Assembly: GCA_023055425.1 (NCBI GenBank)
Contig: JALGPY010000003.1
Coordinates: forward strand, 15,993,001 to 16,057,000
Direction of reading: 5' to 3'
Length of the DNA stretch: 64,000 nucleotides
DNA from: Linanthus parryae
Taxonomy: Eukaryota; Streptophyta; Magnoliopsida; Ericales; Polemoniaceae
The notes under the pieces: generated by a model
The model's database searches: none
What the model was told of the DNA's origin: nothing
The model's input: the letters and a program-made list of their open reading frames with translations, nothing else
Program-made: the position numbers and the translations under genes
Part shown: in pieces, positions 32,342 through 46,400 of the stretch
Numbering within the stretch: position 1 is the first letter of the stretch
How the letters are laid out: every line of letters begins with the position of its first letter

Positions 32342-35300
32342 TGTAATACCACTATTTTTAATAGAGTGTTTATTTAATAATTTTCTAAGGTTGTGGGTTA
32401 GTGTTAGCTTTTCCTAAACAATAGGGAGTATGAATTTGTAGTTTCCTAAACATGAATGTGAGGGTTAAAGTGTCTTTTCTCAAACTTGGGTATAAACCCA
32501 CTTAACTCTCTCTCTCTCTCTCTCTCTAACAGACGGGAAACAAAACCCGATTGTTTCTCAACTCCTCTCCCGGATCATCACCACGTTCTTCTCCCACGAC
32601 CTCCTCAACACCACCACTGCCACCTTAAATCAACCCTCATTCCCCCTCTCTTCTTCACCCTCCATCTCACTCCATCTCTCACGCTCTGTGTTGTTGAAGG
32701 AAGAACCCAGTGCTCTGTTCTTTAAGAACCACCACCGTCAAACATCACCACCACTGCACATCACCACCACTAATCTTTCCCCAGTGAAAACCACGACAAC
32801 CAGCTCGCCTCCTCCCTCTATTTTGACTGGAAAACTAGCAGGAGCAGGAGAGCCTCCGTGGGCTCTGTTTTTTTTTTGTGCCGACCCGCCTCCGACCCGA
32901 TTGAACCCGACCACCACAGCTGCTCCATTTTCCGGCGACCCATACGCCGCCAAGCTCGCCCTTCCTCCCTCTCTCCTTCCCGACGAACCAGCTGGACCAT
33001 AGGAGCCTTCGTCGGCTCTAATCCGTGCCGACCCGAATTACGACCCGACGGGAACCCACTTCCGACGGGAAACCCAGCAGCCCCGCCACCAGCAATCCGC
33101 CAACCTCTCTGTCGTTCCACTATTTCCGGCAACCATCTGTACTCGTCGCCCCTCTGCTCAAGTTGAAGACACTGTCCCTTTCGGCCCAATTCGATTTCTC
33201 GATCCGGTAAGCCACTCTCGTACCTCTTCGTCGAATTCACCAATTGCTGTTTTATGTTGTCTTGCCATCAATCAAGTGATAGTCGTATGCATTGGGCTAC
33301 ATATATGCTCTGTTCATGTGGGTGCTAGCGAGGAGGAAGGAGATTACTGTATATGCTTTATAGTGTGACATTGGTGGGGCATTTTTGACAATTTGATAAA
33401 TCTGTGGGGATGTTTGTGCACTTTCAGAAACTTTGGGGGAAGGCCTTGGTTATTTACTATAAATTATTTTCTTTATTGGATATATTATATCTATATTTAG
33501 TGTTTGTTTATTAAATAGTAATTTTAATTAACTAGTTTCTTTAAACATAAATAAATATAAGTTTTATAGTATGACTTTATAAGAATATTTTATTAATAAA
33601 AATAAATATTTTGTATCAAATAAAAAGGGGTATTTCCCTAAGTTATTGTATAGTTTATATCATGTTTTAATTTCAAGTTTTTCTTTATATAAATAAAATA
33701 ATTGGTTCATAAATATATATTTTCTCTTTTAATAAGTAATATAACTTTTCTTTAATACTATTATCAACTTTAAATATTATACTCTTTTCTAAATACTAAT
33801 TATAAATAGCTTTTCCTAAGTATAATATTTAATAGTTTAAATCCTACCTTTAATTTTATTAGTTTTATTTATTTTCTTAATTACAATAATTTTACAAATT
33901 AATATTCTTTTCTAATACTAGAGTTCCGAATTCGATTTTGGGGGAAAATTAAATTGGGAACTTGTCGGGGGAATATTCTTTTGCATTTGCATATAGGGCA
34001 TACTTGCATTTGTTGTATGAGATTGGTCGTGTATTAATGTTATGATTATTCGACTATTGTATGGTTCGTAGACGATCAGTTCATTGAGAACCCGTACGAC
34101 GAGTACTAGTTTTCGTGCTTGCTTGTGTGTGTGGAGCTTTCTTTAATCCAAGTAAGTTATATGCTCGACTCTTCCATCATCAAAATGAGTTTCCAAGATG
34201 TGTTATGTGCCAAATTTGTTACTGTTTTGATTATCGTACTACCCATTTGTTGAAACTCTGGAAATCATGTCTACTTTGGCACAAAGTGTGAAACTGAAAT
34301 CTCTCTCTTGAAAACATGAGTTATGTTTATCTTGAAACTGATTAGCACTTTAATCCTTGCTTTCCTTATTGGTTTTGAATACCTGGTTTGGATCGAGAAT
34401 CACCTTCTTTCAAGGAATACTCATAAGACACCAAGTAACGTAAAGTGAAAGATAACTTGTACGAGCTCTTCTTTAGTTCACTTCGGTGATTATATTGTTG
34501 AGGACCATACGTTCTGGTCAAGAGATTTTGGGAGCCAAACTCTGGCGTACCCTTGGTACCCATAGTCCTACACTACCATGAGGACTTGGGGGTTCCTACT
34601 TGTACTACTCTAGAGGAGTTGCTAACCTCTAGGGGGTGTCGACACTTAAGGTCTTGTAGGTCAGTATTGAGGCGGGAAGGCCATATTTAGAGGGGCTTTC
34701 ACAACTGCCGGGTTGAAGTAGGGTTTGATAGACCCACGAAGTAACCCTGAGTTATTTATTTCCGAGGCAGGCGGGAACTCTGCATTCGCTCGTACAATGT
34801 TTAATTTCTGGGGCTCATGGGGCAGTAGAGCTAGCTGCTCCCGTGGCACGTGGTCAGGTGGCCGCCAGAAAAGTTTCAGAAGAGGACTTTAATAAGAAAG
34901 ATTGAGATGGAATGTCGAATCCAAGTTTATCCCTTTACCTTTCTTGTTTGCCTTTGTGATCTCAATTTAAAGCTTTAATCATCTCTTTCTTTACTATTTC
35001 CTTTACTTATTCTTGAATTATGTGCCGAATCATCTGTTTACATGTTGAGGTATTTCTTACTCAGCTTAAGGTGACTTTTGGAAAAACTGCGGTCGACTTT
35101 GTCTATTGTAAAACCCGCAGGTTAGCACCGCTGCAGACTTTGGGAGAACGAATCACTAGCTTGGATCGAGGAATCACATTAGCTCTCACGGAATAAATCA
35201 CTAGTTTCATGTTTTTGTTTCTTTTCAAACAATTTGGTTTGTTTTCAAGCTTCCATGTTAAGGACTGCGTTCGGTCATTTCCTTTATTGTAATAAAGTTT

Positions 35301-35440
35301 ATTTTGAATTAAATTTGAAGTTTTGTTCTTTATGGTTTGGTACGAGGCCGACGTTCTACTCCGTTCACAATGAGGTAAAACTCCTCGTGCGGGGGACATC
35401 TTAGCGGTTTGGGCTAGGCCTGGAATCGCGGGGTGTTGCA
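32342..35440 (+). repeat. Array LTR B (3099 bp)
   Basis: It has TATA box GGGTATAAACC (32488-32498), an 11-unit CT repeat (32506-32527) and a GC-rich stretch to about 33240. A likely splice-donor-like GGTAAGCC follows at 33208, then AT-rich DNA. It shares five diagnostic variants with LTR E (ATGAATTTG, ACACCAAG, GTGGTCAGG, AAGTTTATTTT, AGGCCTGG). Confidence 0.9.
32488..32527 (+). promoter_or_regulatory. LTR core promoter: TATA box plus CT tract (LTR B; same in A, C, D, E)
   Basis: GGGTATAAACCCAC is followed after about 8 bp by (CT)n, resembling a plant TATA box with a downstream pyrimidine patch. By eye the CT tracts span about 24 bp in A (interrupted), 22 in B, 34 in C (interrupted), 36 in D and 24 in E. 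Promoter role is inferred from position. Confidence 0.5.
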
Positions 35441-36046
35441 GGTGGTATCAGAGCGCGGCTTCGTAACCTTACCTAAAGAACTAGGATTAATTAACTAGTT
35501 AATCACAAATGGAAAATCTTTTCAAAATTTTAATAACTTGACTAGGAAAGACTAAAACTTGGAAAGTTAATAAGTAAACAAGCCTAGGGGATTTGGGTTA
35601 CTTGTTTTTATGATTTGGTGATTTGTTGCTAGTTGTGGATTAATCTGTTAACTGCTAGTGTGACATTGATCTAGATGGAATTGCTTGGCGATTTGTTTGT
35701 TGGTTATCTTATGACCATGATTTGTTATAGCAAGATGCTTGTCGTTCTAGTGTTATTTTGTGTGTCCATGTTCCTTTACATTTTTGGTCGACCCGATAGT
35801 ATCGAAACTCAGACTTAGAGACCTTAGGAACCTTTTTTCTTGTTTTAACCTGTCTGGCTTGTCGGATGATTACCAATACTAGACTGATCACCAATCACCC
35901 TATATATGTTCGCTTTTAGTATGATCTTTGCGTCTTAATGTGCATTAGAAATTTCATCCTTGCATCATGCATATAGGCAAAATGTTCTCTCTGGGAGTTA
36001 CTGTTTTACGCTTCGAGGACGAAGCGTTATTTTAAGGGGAAGGTGA
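35441..36046 (+). other. Array internal segment I2 (606 bp)
   Basis: PBS at 35443-35454. It differs from I1, I3 and I4 by private changes (ATGATTTGGTG, GTTCTAGTG, GACCATGATT). It is non-coding. Confidence 0.88.
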
Positions 36047-36210
36047 TGTAATACCCCTATTTTTAATAGGGTGTTTATTTGATAATTTTCTAAGGTTGTG
36101 GGTTAGTGTTAGCTTTTCCAAAACAATAGGGAGTATGCATTTGTAGTTTCCTAAACATGAATGTGAGGGTTAAAGTGTCTTTTCTCAAACTTGGGTATAA
36201 ACCCACTTAA

Positions 36211-36244
<34 letters not shown>

Positions 36245-39156
36245 AACAGACGGGAAACAAAACCCGATTGTTTCTCAACTCCTCTCCCCGATCATCACCA
36301 CGTTCTTCTCCCACGACCTCCTCGACACCACCACTTCCACCTTATATCAACCCTCATTCCCCCTCTCTTCTTCACCCTCCATCTCACTCCATCTCTCACG
36401 CTCTGTGTTGTTGAAGGAAGAACCCAGTGCTCTGTTCTTCAAGAACCACCACCGTCAAACATCACCACCACTGCACATCACCACCACATATCTTTCCCCG
36501 GAGAAAACCACGACAACCAGCTCGCCTCCTCCCTCTATTTTGACCCGCAAACTAGCAGGAGCAGGAGAGCCTCCGTGGGCTCTGTTTTTTTTGTGCCGAC
36601 CCGCCTCCGACCCGATTGAACCCGACCGCCACATCTGCTCCATTTTCCGGCGACCCATAAGCCGCCAAGCTCGCCCTTCCTCCCTCTCTCCTTCCCGACG
36701 AACCAGCTGGACCAAAGGAGCCTTCGTCGGCTCTAATCCGTGCCGACCCGAATTACGACCCGACGGGAACCCACTTCCGACGGGAAACCCAGCAGCCCCG
36801 CCACCAGCAATCCGCCAACCTCTCTGTCGTTCTTCTATTTCCGGCAACCATCTGTACTCGTCGCCCCTCTGCTCAAGTTGAAGACACTGTCCCTTTCGGC
36901 CCAATTCGATTTCTCGATCCGGTAAGCCACTCTCGTACCTCTTCGTCGAATTCACCAATTGCTGTTTTATGTTGTCTTGCCATCAATCAAGTGATAGTCG
37001 TATGCATTGGGCTACATATATGCTCTCTTCATGTGGGTGCTAGCGAGGAGGAAGGAGATTACTGTATATGCTTTATAGTGTGACATTGGTGGGGCATTTT
37101 TGGCAATTTGATAAATCTGTGGGGATGTTTGTGCACTTTCAGAAACTTTGGGGAAAGGCCTTGGTTATTTACTATAAATTATTTTCTTTATTGGATATAT
37201 TATATCTATATTTAGTGTTTGTTTATTAAATAGTAATTTTAATTAACTAGTTTCTTTAAACATAAATAAATATAAGTTTTATAGTATGACTTTATAAGAA
37301 TATTTTATTAATAAAAATAAATATTTTGTATTAAATAAAAAGGGGTATTTCCCTAAGTTATTGTATAGTTTATATCATGTCTTAATTTCAAGTTTTTCTT
37401 TATATAAATAAAATAATTGGTTCATAAATATATATTTACTCTTTTAATAAGTAATATAACTTTTCTTTAATACTATTATCAACTTTAAATATTATACTCT
37501 TTTCTAAATACTAATTATAAATAGCTTTTCCTAAGTATAATATTTAATAGTTTAAATCCTACCTTTAATTTTATTAGTTTTATTTATTTTCTTAATTACA
37601 ATAATTTTACAAATTAGTATTCTTTTCAAATACTAGAGTTCCGAAATCGATTTTGGGAGTAAATTAAATTGGGAACTTGTCGGGGGAATATTCTTTTGCA
37701 TTTGCATATAGGGCATACTTGCATTTGTTGTATGAGATTGGTCGTGTATTAATGTTAGGATTATTCGACTATTGTAGGGTTCGTAGACGATCAGTTCATT
37801 GAGAACCCGTACGACGAGTACTAGTTTTCGTGCTTGCTTGTGTGTGTGGAGCTTTCTTTAATCCAAGTAAGTTATATGCTCGACTCTTCCATCATCAAAA
37901 TGAGTTTCCAAGATGTGTTATGTGCCAAATTTGTTACTGTTTTGATTATCGTACTACCCATTTGTTGAAACTCTGAAAATCATGTCTACTTTGGCACAAA
38001 GTGTGAAACTGAAATCTCTCTCTTGAAAACATGAGTTATGTTTATCTTGGAACTGATTAGCACTTTAATCCTTGCTTTCCTTAATGGTTTTGAATAACTG
38101 GTTTGGATCGAGAATCGCCTTCTTTCAAGGAATACTCATAAGACACTAAGTAACGTAAAGTGAAAGATAACTTGTACGAGCTCTTCTTTAGTTCACTTCG
38201 GTGATTATATTGTTGAGGACCATACGTTCTGGTCAAGAGATTTTGGGAGCCAAACTCTGGCGTACCCTTGGTACCCATAGTCCTACACTAACATGAGGAC
38301 TTGGGGGTTCCTACTTGTACTACTCTAGAGGAGTTGCTAACCTCTAGGGGGTGTCGACACTTAAGGTCTTGTAGGTCAGTATTGAGGCGGGAAGGCCATA
38401 TTTAGAGGGGCTTTCACAACTGCCGGTTTGAAGTAGGGTTTGATAGACCCACGAAGTAACCCTGAGTTATTTATTTCCGAGGCAGGCGGGAACTCTGCAT
38501 TCGCTCGTACAATGTTTAATTTCTGGGGGCTCATGGGGCAGTAGAGCTAGCTGCTCCCGTGGCACGTGGCCAGGTGGCCGACAGAAAAGTTTCAGAAGAG
38601 GACTTTAATAAGAAAGATTGAGATGGAATGTCGAATCAAAGTTTATCCCTTTACTTTTCTTGTTTGCCTTTGTGATCTCAATTTAAAGCTTTAATCATCT
38701 CTTTCTTTACTATTTCCTTTACTTATTCTTGAATTATGTGCCGAATAATCTGTTTACATGTTGAGGTATTTCTTACTCAGCTTAAGCTATCTTTTGGAAA
38801 AACTGCGGTCGGCTTTGTCTATTGTAAAACCCGCAGGTTAGCACCGCTGCAGACTTTGGGAGAACGAATCACTAGCTTGGATCGAGGAATCACATTAGCT
38901 CTCACGGAATAAATCACTAGTTTCATGTTTTTGTTTCTTTTCAAACAATTTGGTTTGTTTTCAAGCTTCCATGTTAAGGACCGCGTTCGGTCATTTCCTT
39001 TATTGTAATAAAGTTGATTTTGAATTAAATTTGAAGTTTTGTTCTTTATGGTTTGGTACGAGGCCGACGTTCTACTCCGTTCACAATGAGGTAAAACTCC
39101 TCGTGCGGGGGACATCTTAGCGGTTTGGGCTAGGCTTGGAATCGCGGGGTGTTGCA
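36047..39156 (+). repeat. Array LTR C (3110 bp)
   Basis: Intact ends. It shares the A/D-type variants (ATGCATTTG, ACACTAAG, GTGGCCAGG, AAGTTGATTTT) and, with D, CCAAAACAAT. The palindrome GTGTCGACAC is at 38351-38360. Confidence 0.9.
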
Positions 39157-39761
39157 GGTGGTATCAGAGCGCGGCTTCGTAACCTTACCTAAAGAACTAG
39201 GATTAATTAACTAGTTAATCACAAATGGAAAATCTTTTCAAAATTTTAATAACTTGACTAGGAAAGACTAAAACTTGGAAAGTTAATAAGTAAACAAGCC
39301 TAGGGGATTTGGGTTACTTGTTTTTATGAATTGGTGATTTGTTGCTAGTTGTGGATTAATCTGTTAACTGCTAGTGTGACACTGATCTAGATGGAATTGC
39401 TTGGCAATTTGTTTGTTGGTTATCTTATGAGCATGATTTGTTATAGCAAGATGCTTGTCGTTGTAGTGTTATTTTGTGTGTCCATGTTCCTTTACATTTT
39501 TGGTCGACCCGATAGTATCGAAACTCAGACATAGAGACCTTAGGAACCTTTTTCTTGTTTTAACCTGTCTGGCTTGTTGAATGATTACCAATACTAGACC
39601 GATCACCAATCACCCTATATATGTTCGCTTTTAGTATGATCTTTGCGTCTTAATGTGCATTAGAAATTTCATCCTTGCATCATGCATATAGGCAAAATGT
39701 TCTCTCTGGGAGTTAATGTTTTACGCTTCGAGGACGAAGCGTTGTTTTAAGGGGAAGGTGA
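39157..39761 (+). other. Array internal segment I3 (605 bp)
   Basis: PBS at 39159-39170, purine tract next to LTR D. It carries a few private changes (GACATAGAG, CTTGTTGAATG). It is non-coding. Confidence 0.88.
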
Positions 39762-39923
39762 TGTAATACCCCTTTTTTTAATAGGGTGTTTATTTGATAA
39801 TTTTATAAGGTTGTGGGTTAGTGTTAGCTTTTCCAAAACAATAGGGAGTATGCATTTGTAGTTTCCTAAACATGAATGTGAGGGTTAAAGTGTCTTTTCT
39901 CAAACTTGGGTATAAACCCACTT

Positions 39924-39962
<39 letters not shown>

Positions 39963-42870
39963 ACAGACGGGAAACAAAACCCGATTGTTTCTCAACTCCT
40001 CTCCCCGATCATCACCACGTTCTTCTCCCACGACCTCCTCAACACCACCACTGCCACCTTATATCAACCCTCATTCCCCCTCTCTTCTTCACCCTCCATC
40101 TCACTCCATCTCTCACGCTCTGAGTTGTTGAAGGAAGAACCCAGTGCTCTGTTCTTCAAGAACCACCACCGTCAAACATCACCACCACTGCACATCGCCA
40201 CCACTAATCTTTCCCCGGCGAAAACCACGACAACCAGCTCGCCTCCTCCCTCTATTTTGACCGGCAAACTAGCAGGAGCAGGAGAGCCTCCGTGGGCTCT
40301 TTTTTTTTGTGCCGACCCGCCTCCGACCCGATTGAACCCGACCACCACAGCTGCTCCATTTTCCGGCGACCCATAAGCCGCCAAGCTCGCCCTTCCTCCC
40401 TCTCTCCTTCCCGACGAACCAGCTGGACCATAGGAGCCTTCGTCGGCTCTAATCCGTGCCGACCCGAATTACGACCCGACGGGAACCCACTTCCGATGGG
40501 AAACCCAGCAGCCCCGCCACCAGCAATCCGCCAACCTCTCTGTCGTTCCTCTATTTCCGGCAACCATCTGTACTCGTCGCCCCTCTGCTCAAGTTGAAGA
40601 CACTGTCCCTTTCGGCCCAATTCGATTTCTCGATCCGGTAAGCCACTCTCGTACCTCTTCGTCGAATTCACCAATTGCTGTTTTATGTTGTCTTGCCATC
40701 AATCAAGTGATAGTCGTATGCATTGGGCTACATATATGCTCTGTTCATGTGGGTGCTAGCGAGGAGGAAGGAGATTACTGTATATGCTTTATAGTGTGAC
40801 ATTGGTGGGGCATTTTTGGCAATTTGATAAATCTGTGGGGATGTTTGTGCACTTTCAGAAACTTTGGGGGAAGGCCTTGGTTATTTTCTATAAATTATTT
40901 TCTTTATTGGATATATTATATCTATATTTAGTGTTTGTTTATTAAATAGTAATTTTAATTAACTAGTTTCTTTAAACATAAATAAATATAAGTTTTATAG
41001 TATGACTTTATAAGAATATTTTATTAATAAAAATAAATATTTTGTATTAGATAAAAAGGGGTATTTCCCTAAGTTATTGTATAGTTTATATCATGTTTTA
41101 ATTTCTAGTTTTTCTTTATATAAATAAAATAATTGGTTCATAATATATATTTACTCTTATAATAAGTAATATAACTTTTCTTTAATACTATTATCAACTT
41201 TAAATATTATACTCTTTTCTAAATACTAATTATAAATAGCTTTTCCTAAGTATAATATTTAATAGTTTAAATCCTACCTTTAATTTTATTAGTTTTATTT
41301 ATTTTCTTAATTACAATAATTTTACAAATTAATATTCTTTTCTAATACTAGAGTTCCGAAATCGATTTTGGGGGTAAATTAAATTGGGAACTTGTCGGGG
41401 GAATATTCTTTTGCATTTGCATATAGGGCATACTTGCATTTGTTGTATGAGATTGGTCGTGTATTAATGTTAGGATTATTCGACTATTGTAGGGTTCGTA
41501 GACGATCAGTTCATTGAGAACCCGTACGACGAGTACTAGTTTTCGTACTTGCTTGTGTGTGTGGAGCTTTCTTTAATCCAAGTAAGTTATATGCTCGACT
41601 CTTCCATCATCAAAATGAGTTTCCAAGATGTGTTATGTGCCAAATTTGTTACTGTTTTGATTATCGTACTACCCATTTGTTGAAACTCTGGAAATCATGT
41701 CTACTTTGGCACAAAGTGTGAAACTGAAATCTCTCTCTTGAAAACATGAGTTATGTTTATCTTGAAACTGATTAGCACTTTAATCCTTGCTTTCCTTATT
41801 GGTTTTGAATACCTGGTTTGGATCGAGAATCACCTTCTTTCAAGGAATACTCATAAGACACTAAGTAACGTAAAGTGAAAGATAACTTGTACGAGCTCTT
41901 CTTTAGTTCACTTCGGTGATTATATTGTTGAGGACCATACGTTCTGGTCAAGAGATTTTGGGAGCCAAACTCTGGCGTACCCTTGGTACCCATAGTCCTA
42001 CACTACCATGAGGACTTGGGGGTTCCTACTTGTACTACTCTAGAGGAGTTGCTAACCTCTAGGGGGTGTTGACACTTAAGGTCTTGTAGGTCAGTATTAA
42101 GGCGGGAAGGCCATATTTAGAAGGGCTTTCACAACTGCCGGGTTGAAGTAGGGTTTGATAGACCCACGAAGTAACCCTGAGTTATTTATTTCCGAGGCAG
42201 GCGGGAACTCTGAATTCGCTCGTACAATGTTTAATTTCTGGGGCTCATGGGGCAGTAGAGCTAGCTACTCCCGTGGCACGTGGCCAGGTGGCCGCCAGAA
42301 AAGTTTCAGAAGAGGACTTTAGTAAGAAAGATTGAGATGGAATGTTGAATCCAAGTTTATCCCTTTACCTTTCTTGTTTGCCTTTGTGATCTCAATTTAA
42401 AGCTTTAATCATCTCTTTCTTTACTATTTCCTTTACTTATTCTTGAATTATGTTCCGAATCATCTGTTTACATGTTGAGGTATTTCTTACTCAGCTTAAG
42501 CTGACTTTTGGAAAAACTGCGGTCGGCTTTGTCTTTTGTAAAACCCGCAGGTTAGCACCGCTGCAGACTTTGGGAGAACGAATCACTAGCTTGGATCGAG
42601 GAATCACATTAGCTCTCACGGAATAAATCACTAGTTTCATGTTTTTGTTTCTTTTCAAACAATTTGGTTTGTTTTCAAGCTTCCATGTTAAGGACCGCGT
42701 TCGGTCATTTCTTTTATTGTAATAAAGTTGATTTTGAATTAAATTTGAAGTTTTGTTCTTTATGGTTTGGTACGAGACCGACGTTCTACTCCGTTCACAA
42801 TGAGGTAAAACTCCTCGTGCGGGGGACATCTTAGCGGTTTGGGCTAGTCCTGGAATCGTGGGGTGTTGCA
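39762..42870 (+). repeat. Array LTR D (3109 bp)
   Basis: It has the longest CT tract (36 bp, 39926-39961). The conserved palindrome is mutated here (GTGTTGACAC, 42066-42075), and its end reads GTGGGGTGTTGCA. It shares TCATTTCTTTTATTG with LTR E. Confidence 0.9.
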
Positions 42871-43475
42871 GGTGGTATCAGATCGCGGCTTCGTAACCTT
42901 ACCTAAAGAACTAGGATTAATTAACTAGTTAATCACAAATGGAAAATCTTTTCAAAATTTTAATAACTTGACTAGGAAAGACTAAAACTTGGAAAGTTAA
43001 TAAGTAAACAAGCCTAGGGGATTTGGGTTACTTGTTTTTATGAATTGGTGATTTGTTGCTAGTTGTGGATTAATCTGTTAACTGCTAGTGTGACACTGAT
43101 CTAGATGGAATTGCTTGGCGATTTGTTTGTTGGTTATCTTATGAGCATGACTTGTTATAGCAAGATGCTTGTCGTTGTAGTGTTATTTTGTGTGTCCATG
43201 TTCCTTTACATTTTTGGTCGACCCGATAGTATCGAAACTCAGACTTAGAGACCTTAGGAACCTTTTTCTTGTTTTAACCTGTCTGGCTTGTCGGATGATT
43301 ACCAATACTAGACTGATCACCAATCACCCTATATATGTTCGCTTTTAGTATGATCTTTGCGTCTTAATGTGCATTAGAAATTTCATCCTTGCATCATGCA
43401 TATAGGCAAAATGTTCTCTGTGGGAGTTAATGTTTTACGCTTCGAGGACGAAGCGTTGTTTTAAGGGGAAGGTGA
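42871..43475 (+). other. Array internal segment I4 (605 bp)
   Basis: The PBS is altered at one base (TGGTATCAGATC, 42873-42884), so this unit could prime less well. Otherwise it is like I1 and I3. Confidence 0.87.
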
Positions 43476-46400
43476 TGTAATACCCCTATTTTTAATAGGG
43501 TGTTTATTTGATAATTTTCTAAGGTTGTGGGTTAGTGTTAGCTTTTCCTAAACAATAGGGAGTATGAATTTGTAGTTTCCTAAACATGAATGTGAGGGTT
43601 AAAGTGTCTTTTCTCAAACTTGGGTATAAACCCACTTAACTCTCTCTCTCTCTCTCTCTCTCTAACAGACGGGAAACAAAACCCGATTGTTTCTCAACTC
43701 CTCTCCCCGATCATCACCACGTTCTTCTCCCACGACCTCCTCAACACCACCACTGCCACCTTATATCAACCCTCATTCCCCCTCTCTTCTTCACCCTCCA
43801 TCTCACTCCATCTCTCACGCTTTGTGTTGTTGAAGGAAGAACCCAGTGCTCTGTTCTTCAAGAACCACCACCGTCAAACATCACCACCACTGCACATCAC
43901 CACCACTAATCTTTCCCCGGCGAAAACCACGACAACCAGCTCGCCTCCTCCCTCTATTTTGACCGGAAAACTAGCAGGAGCAGGAGAGCCTCCGTGGGCT
44001 CTGTTTTTTTTGTGCCGACCCGCCTCCGACCCGATTGAACCCGACCACCACAGCTGCTCCATTTTCCGGCGACCCATAAGCCGCCAAGCTCGCCCTTCCT
44101 CCCTATCTCCTTTCCGTTGATCCAGCTGGACCAAAGGAGCCTTCGTCGGCTCTAATCTGTGCCGACCCGAATTACGACCCGACGGGAACCCACTTCCGAC
44201 GGGAAACCCAGCAGCCCCGCCACCAGCAATCCGCCAACCTCTATGTCGTTCCTCTATTTCCGGCAACCATCTGTACTCGTCGCCCCTCTGCTCAAGTTGA
44301 AGACACTGTCCCTTTCGGCCCAATTCGATTTCTCGTTCCGGTAAGCCACTCTCGTACCTCTTCGTCGAATTCACCAATTGCTGTTTTATGTTGTCTTGCC
44401 ATCAATCAAGTGATAGTCGTATGCTTTGAGCTACATATATGCTCTGTTCATGTGGGTGCTAGCGAGGAGGAAGGAGATTACTGTATATGCTTTATAGTGT
44501 GACATTGGTGGGGCATTTTTGGCAATTCGATAAATCTGTGGGGATGTTTGTGCACTTTCAAAAACTTTGGGGGAAGGCCTTGGTTATTTACTATAAATTA
44601 TTTTCTTTATTGGATATATTATATCTATATTTAGTGTTTGTTTATTAAATAGTAATTTTAATTAACTAGTTTCTTTAAACATAAATAAATATAAGTTTTA
44701 TAGTATGACTTTATAAGAATATTTTATTAATAAAAATAAATATTTTGTATTAAATAAAAAGGGGTATTTCCCTAAGTTATTGTATAAATATATCATGTTT
44801 TAATTTCAAGTTTTTCTTTATATAAATAAAATAATTGGTTCATAAATATATATTTACTCTTTTAATAAGTAATATAACTTTTCTTTAATACTATTATCAA
44901 CTTTAAATATTATACTCTTTTCTAAATACTAATTATAAATAGCTTTTCCTAAGTATAATATTTAATAGTTTAAATCCTACCTTTAATTTTATTAGTTTTA
45001 TTTATTTTCTTAATTACAATAATTTTACAAATTAATATTGTTTTCTAATACTAGAGTTCCGAAATCGATTTTGGGGGTAAATTAAATTGGGAACTTGTCG
45101 GGGGAATATTCTTTTGCATTTGCATATAGGGCATACTTGCATTTGTTGTATGAGATTGGTCGTGTATTAATGTTAGGATTATTCGACTATTGTAGGGTTC
45201 GTAGACGATCAGTTCATTGAGAACCCGTACGACGAGTACTAGTTTTCGTGTTTGCTTGTGTGTGTGGAGCTTTCTTTAATCCAAGTAAGTTATATGCTCG
45301 ACTCTTCCATCATCAAAATGAGTTTCCAAGATGTGTTATGTGCCAAATTTGTTATTGTTTTGATTATCGTACTACCCATTTGTTGAAATTCTGAAAATCA
45401 TGTCTACTTTGGCACAAAGTGTGAAACTGAAATCTCTCTCTTGAAAAAACATGAGTTATGTTTATCTTGGAACTGATTAGCACTTTAATCCTTGCTTTCC
45501 TAATTGGTTTTGAATACCTGGTTTGGATCGAGAATCACCTTCTTTCAAGGAATACTCATAAGACACCAAGTAACGTAAAGTGAAAGATAACTTGTACGAG
45601 CTCTTCTTTAGTTCACTTCGGTGATTATATTGTTGAGGACCATACGTTCTGGTCAAGAGATTTTGGGAGTCAAACTCTGGCGTACCCTTGGTACCCATAG
45701 TCCTACACTACCATGAGGACTTGGGGGTTCCTACTTGTACTACTCTAGAGGAGTTGCTAACCTCTAGGGGGTGTCGACACTTAAGGTTTTGTAGGTCAGT
45801 ATTGAGGCGGGAAGGACATATTTAGAGGGGCTTTCAAACTACCGGGTTGAAGTAGGGTTTGATAGACCCACGAAGTAACCCTGAGTTATTATTTCCGAGG
45901 CAGGCGGGAACTCTGCATTCGCTCGTACAATGTTTAATTTCTGGGGCTCATGGGGCAGTAGAGCTAGCTGCTCCCGTGGCACGTGGTCAGGTGGCCGCCA
46001 GAAAAGTTTCAGAAGAGGACTTTAATAAGAAAGATTGAGATGGAATGTCGAATCCAAGTTTATCCCTTTACCTTTCTTGTTTGCCTTTGTGATCTCAATT
46101 TAAAGCTTTAATCATCTCTTTCTTTACTATTTCCTTTACTTATTCTTGAATTATGTGCCGAATCATCTGTTTACATGTTGAGGTATTTCTTACTCAGCTT
46201 AAGCTGACTTTTGGAAAAACTGCGGTCGGCTTTGTCTTTTGTAAAACCCGCAGGTTAGCACCGCTGCAGACTTTGGGAGAACGAATCACTAGCTTGGATA
46301 GGAATCACATTAGCTCTCACGGAATAAATCACTAGTTTCATGTTTTTGTTTCTTTTCAAACAATTTGGTTTGTTTTCAAGCTTCCATGTTAAGGACCGCG

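Noticed and set aside
32486..44377. Overlapping Ser/Leu-, Pro/Thr- and Gly-rich frames in the GC-rich part of each array LTR
   Set aside because: Frames begin in the CT microsatellite, exist on both strands at once, and shift between copies by simple indels; no conserved protein is indicated.
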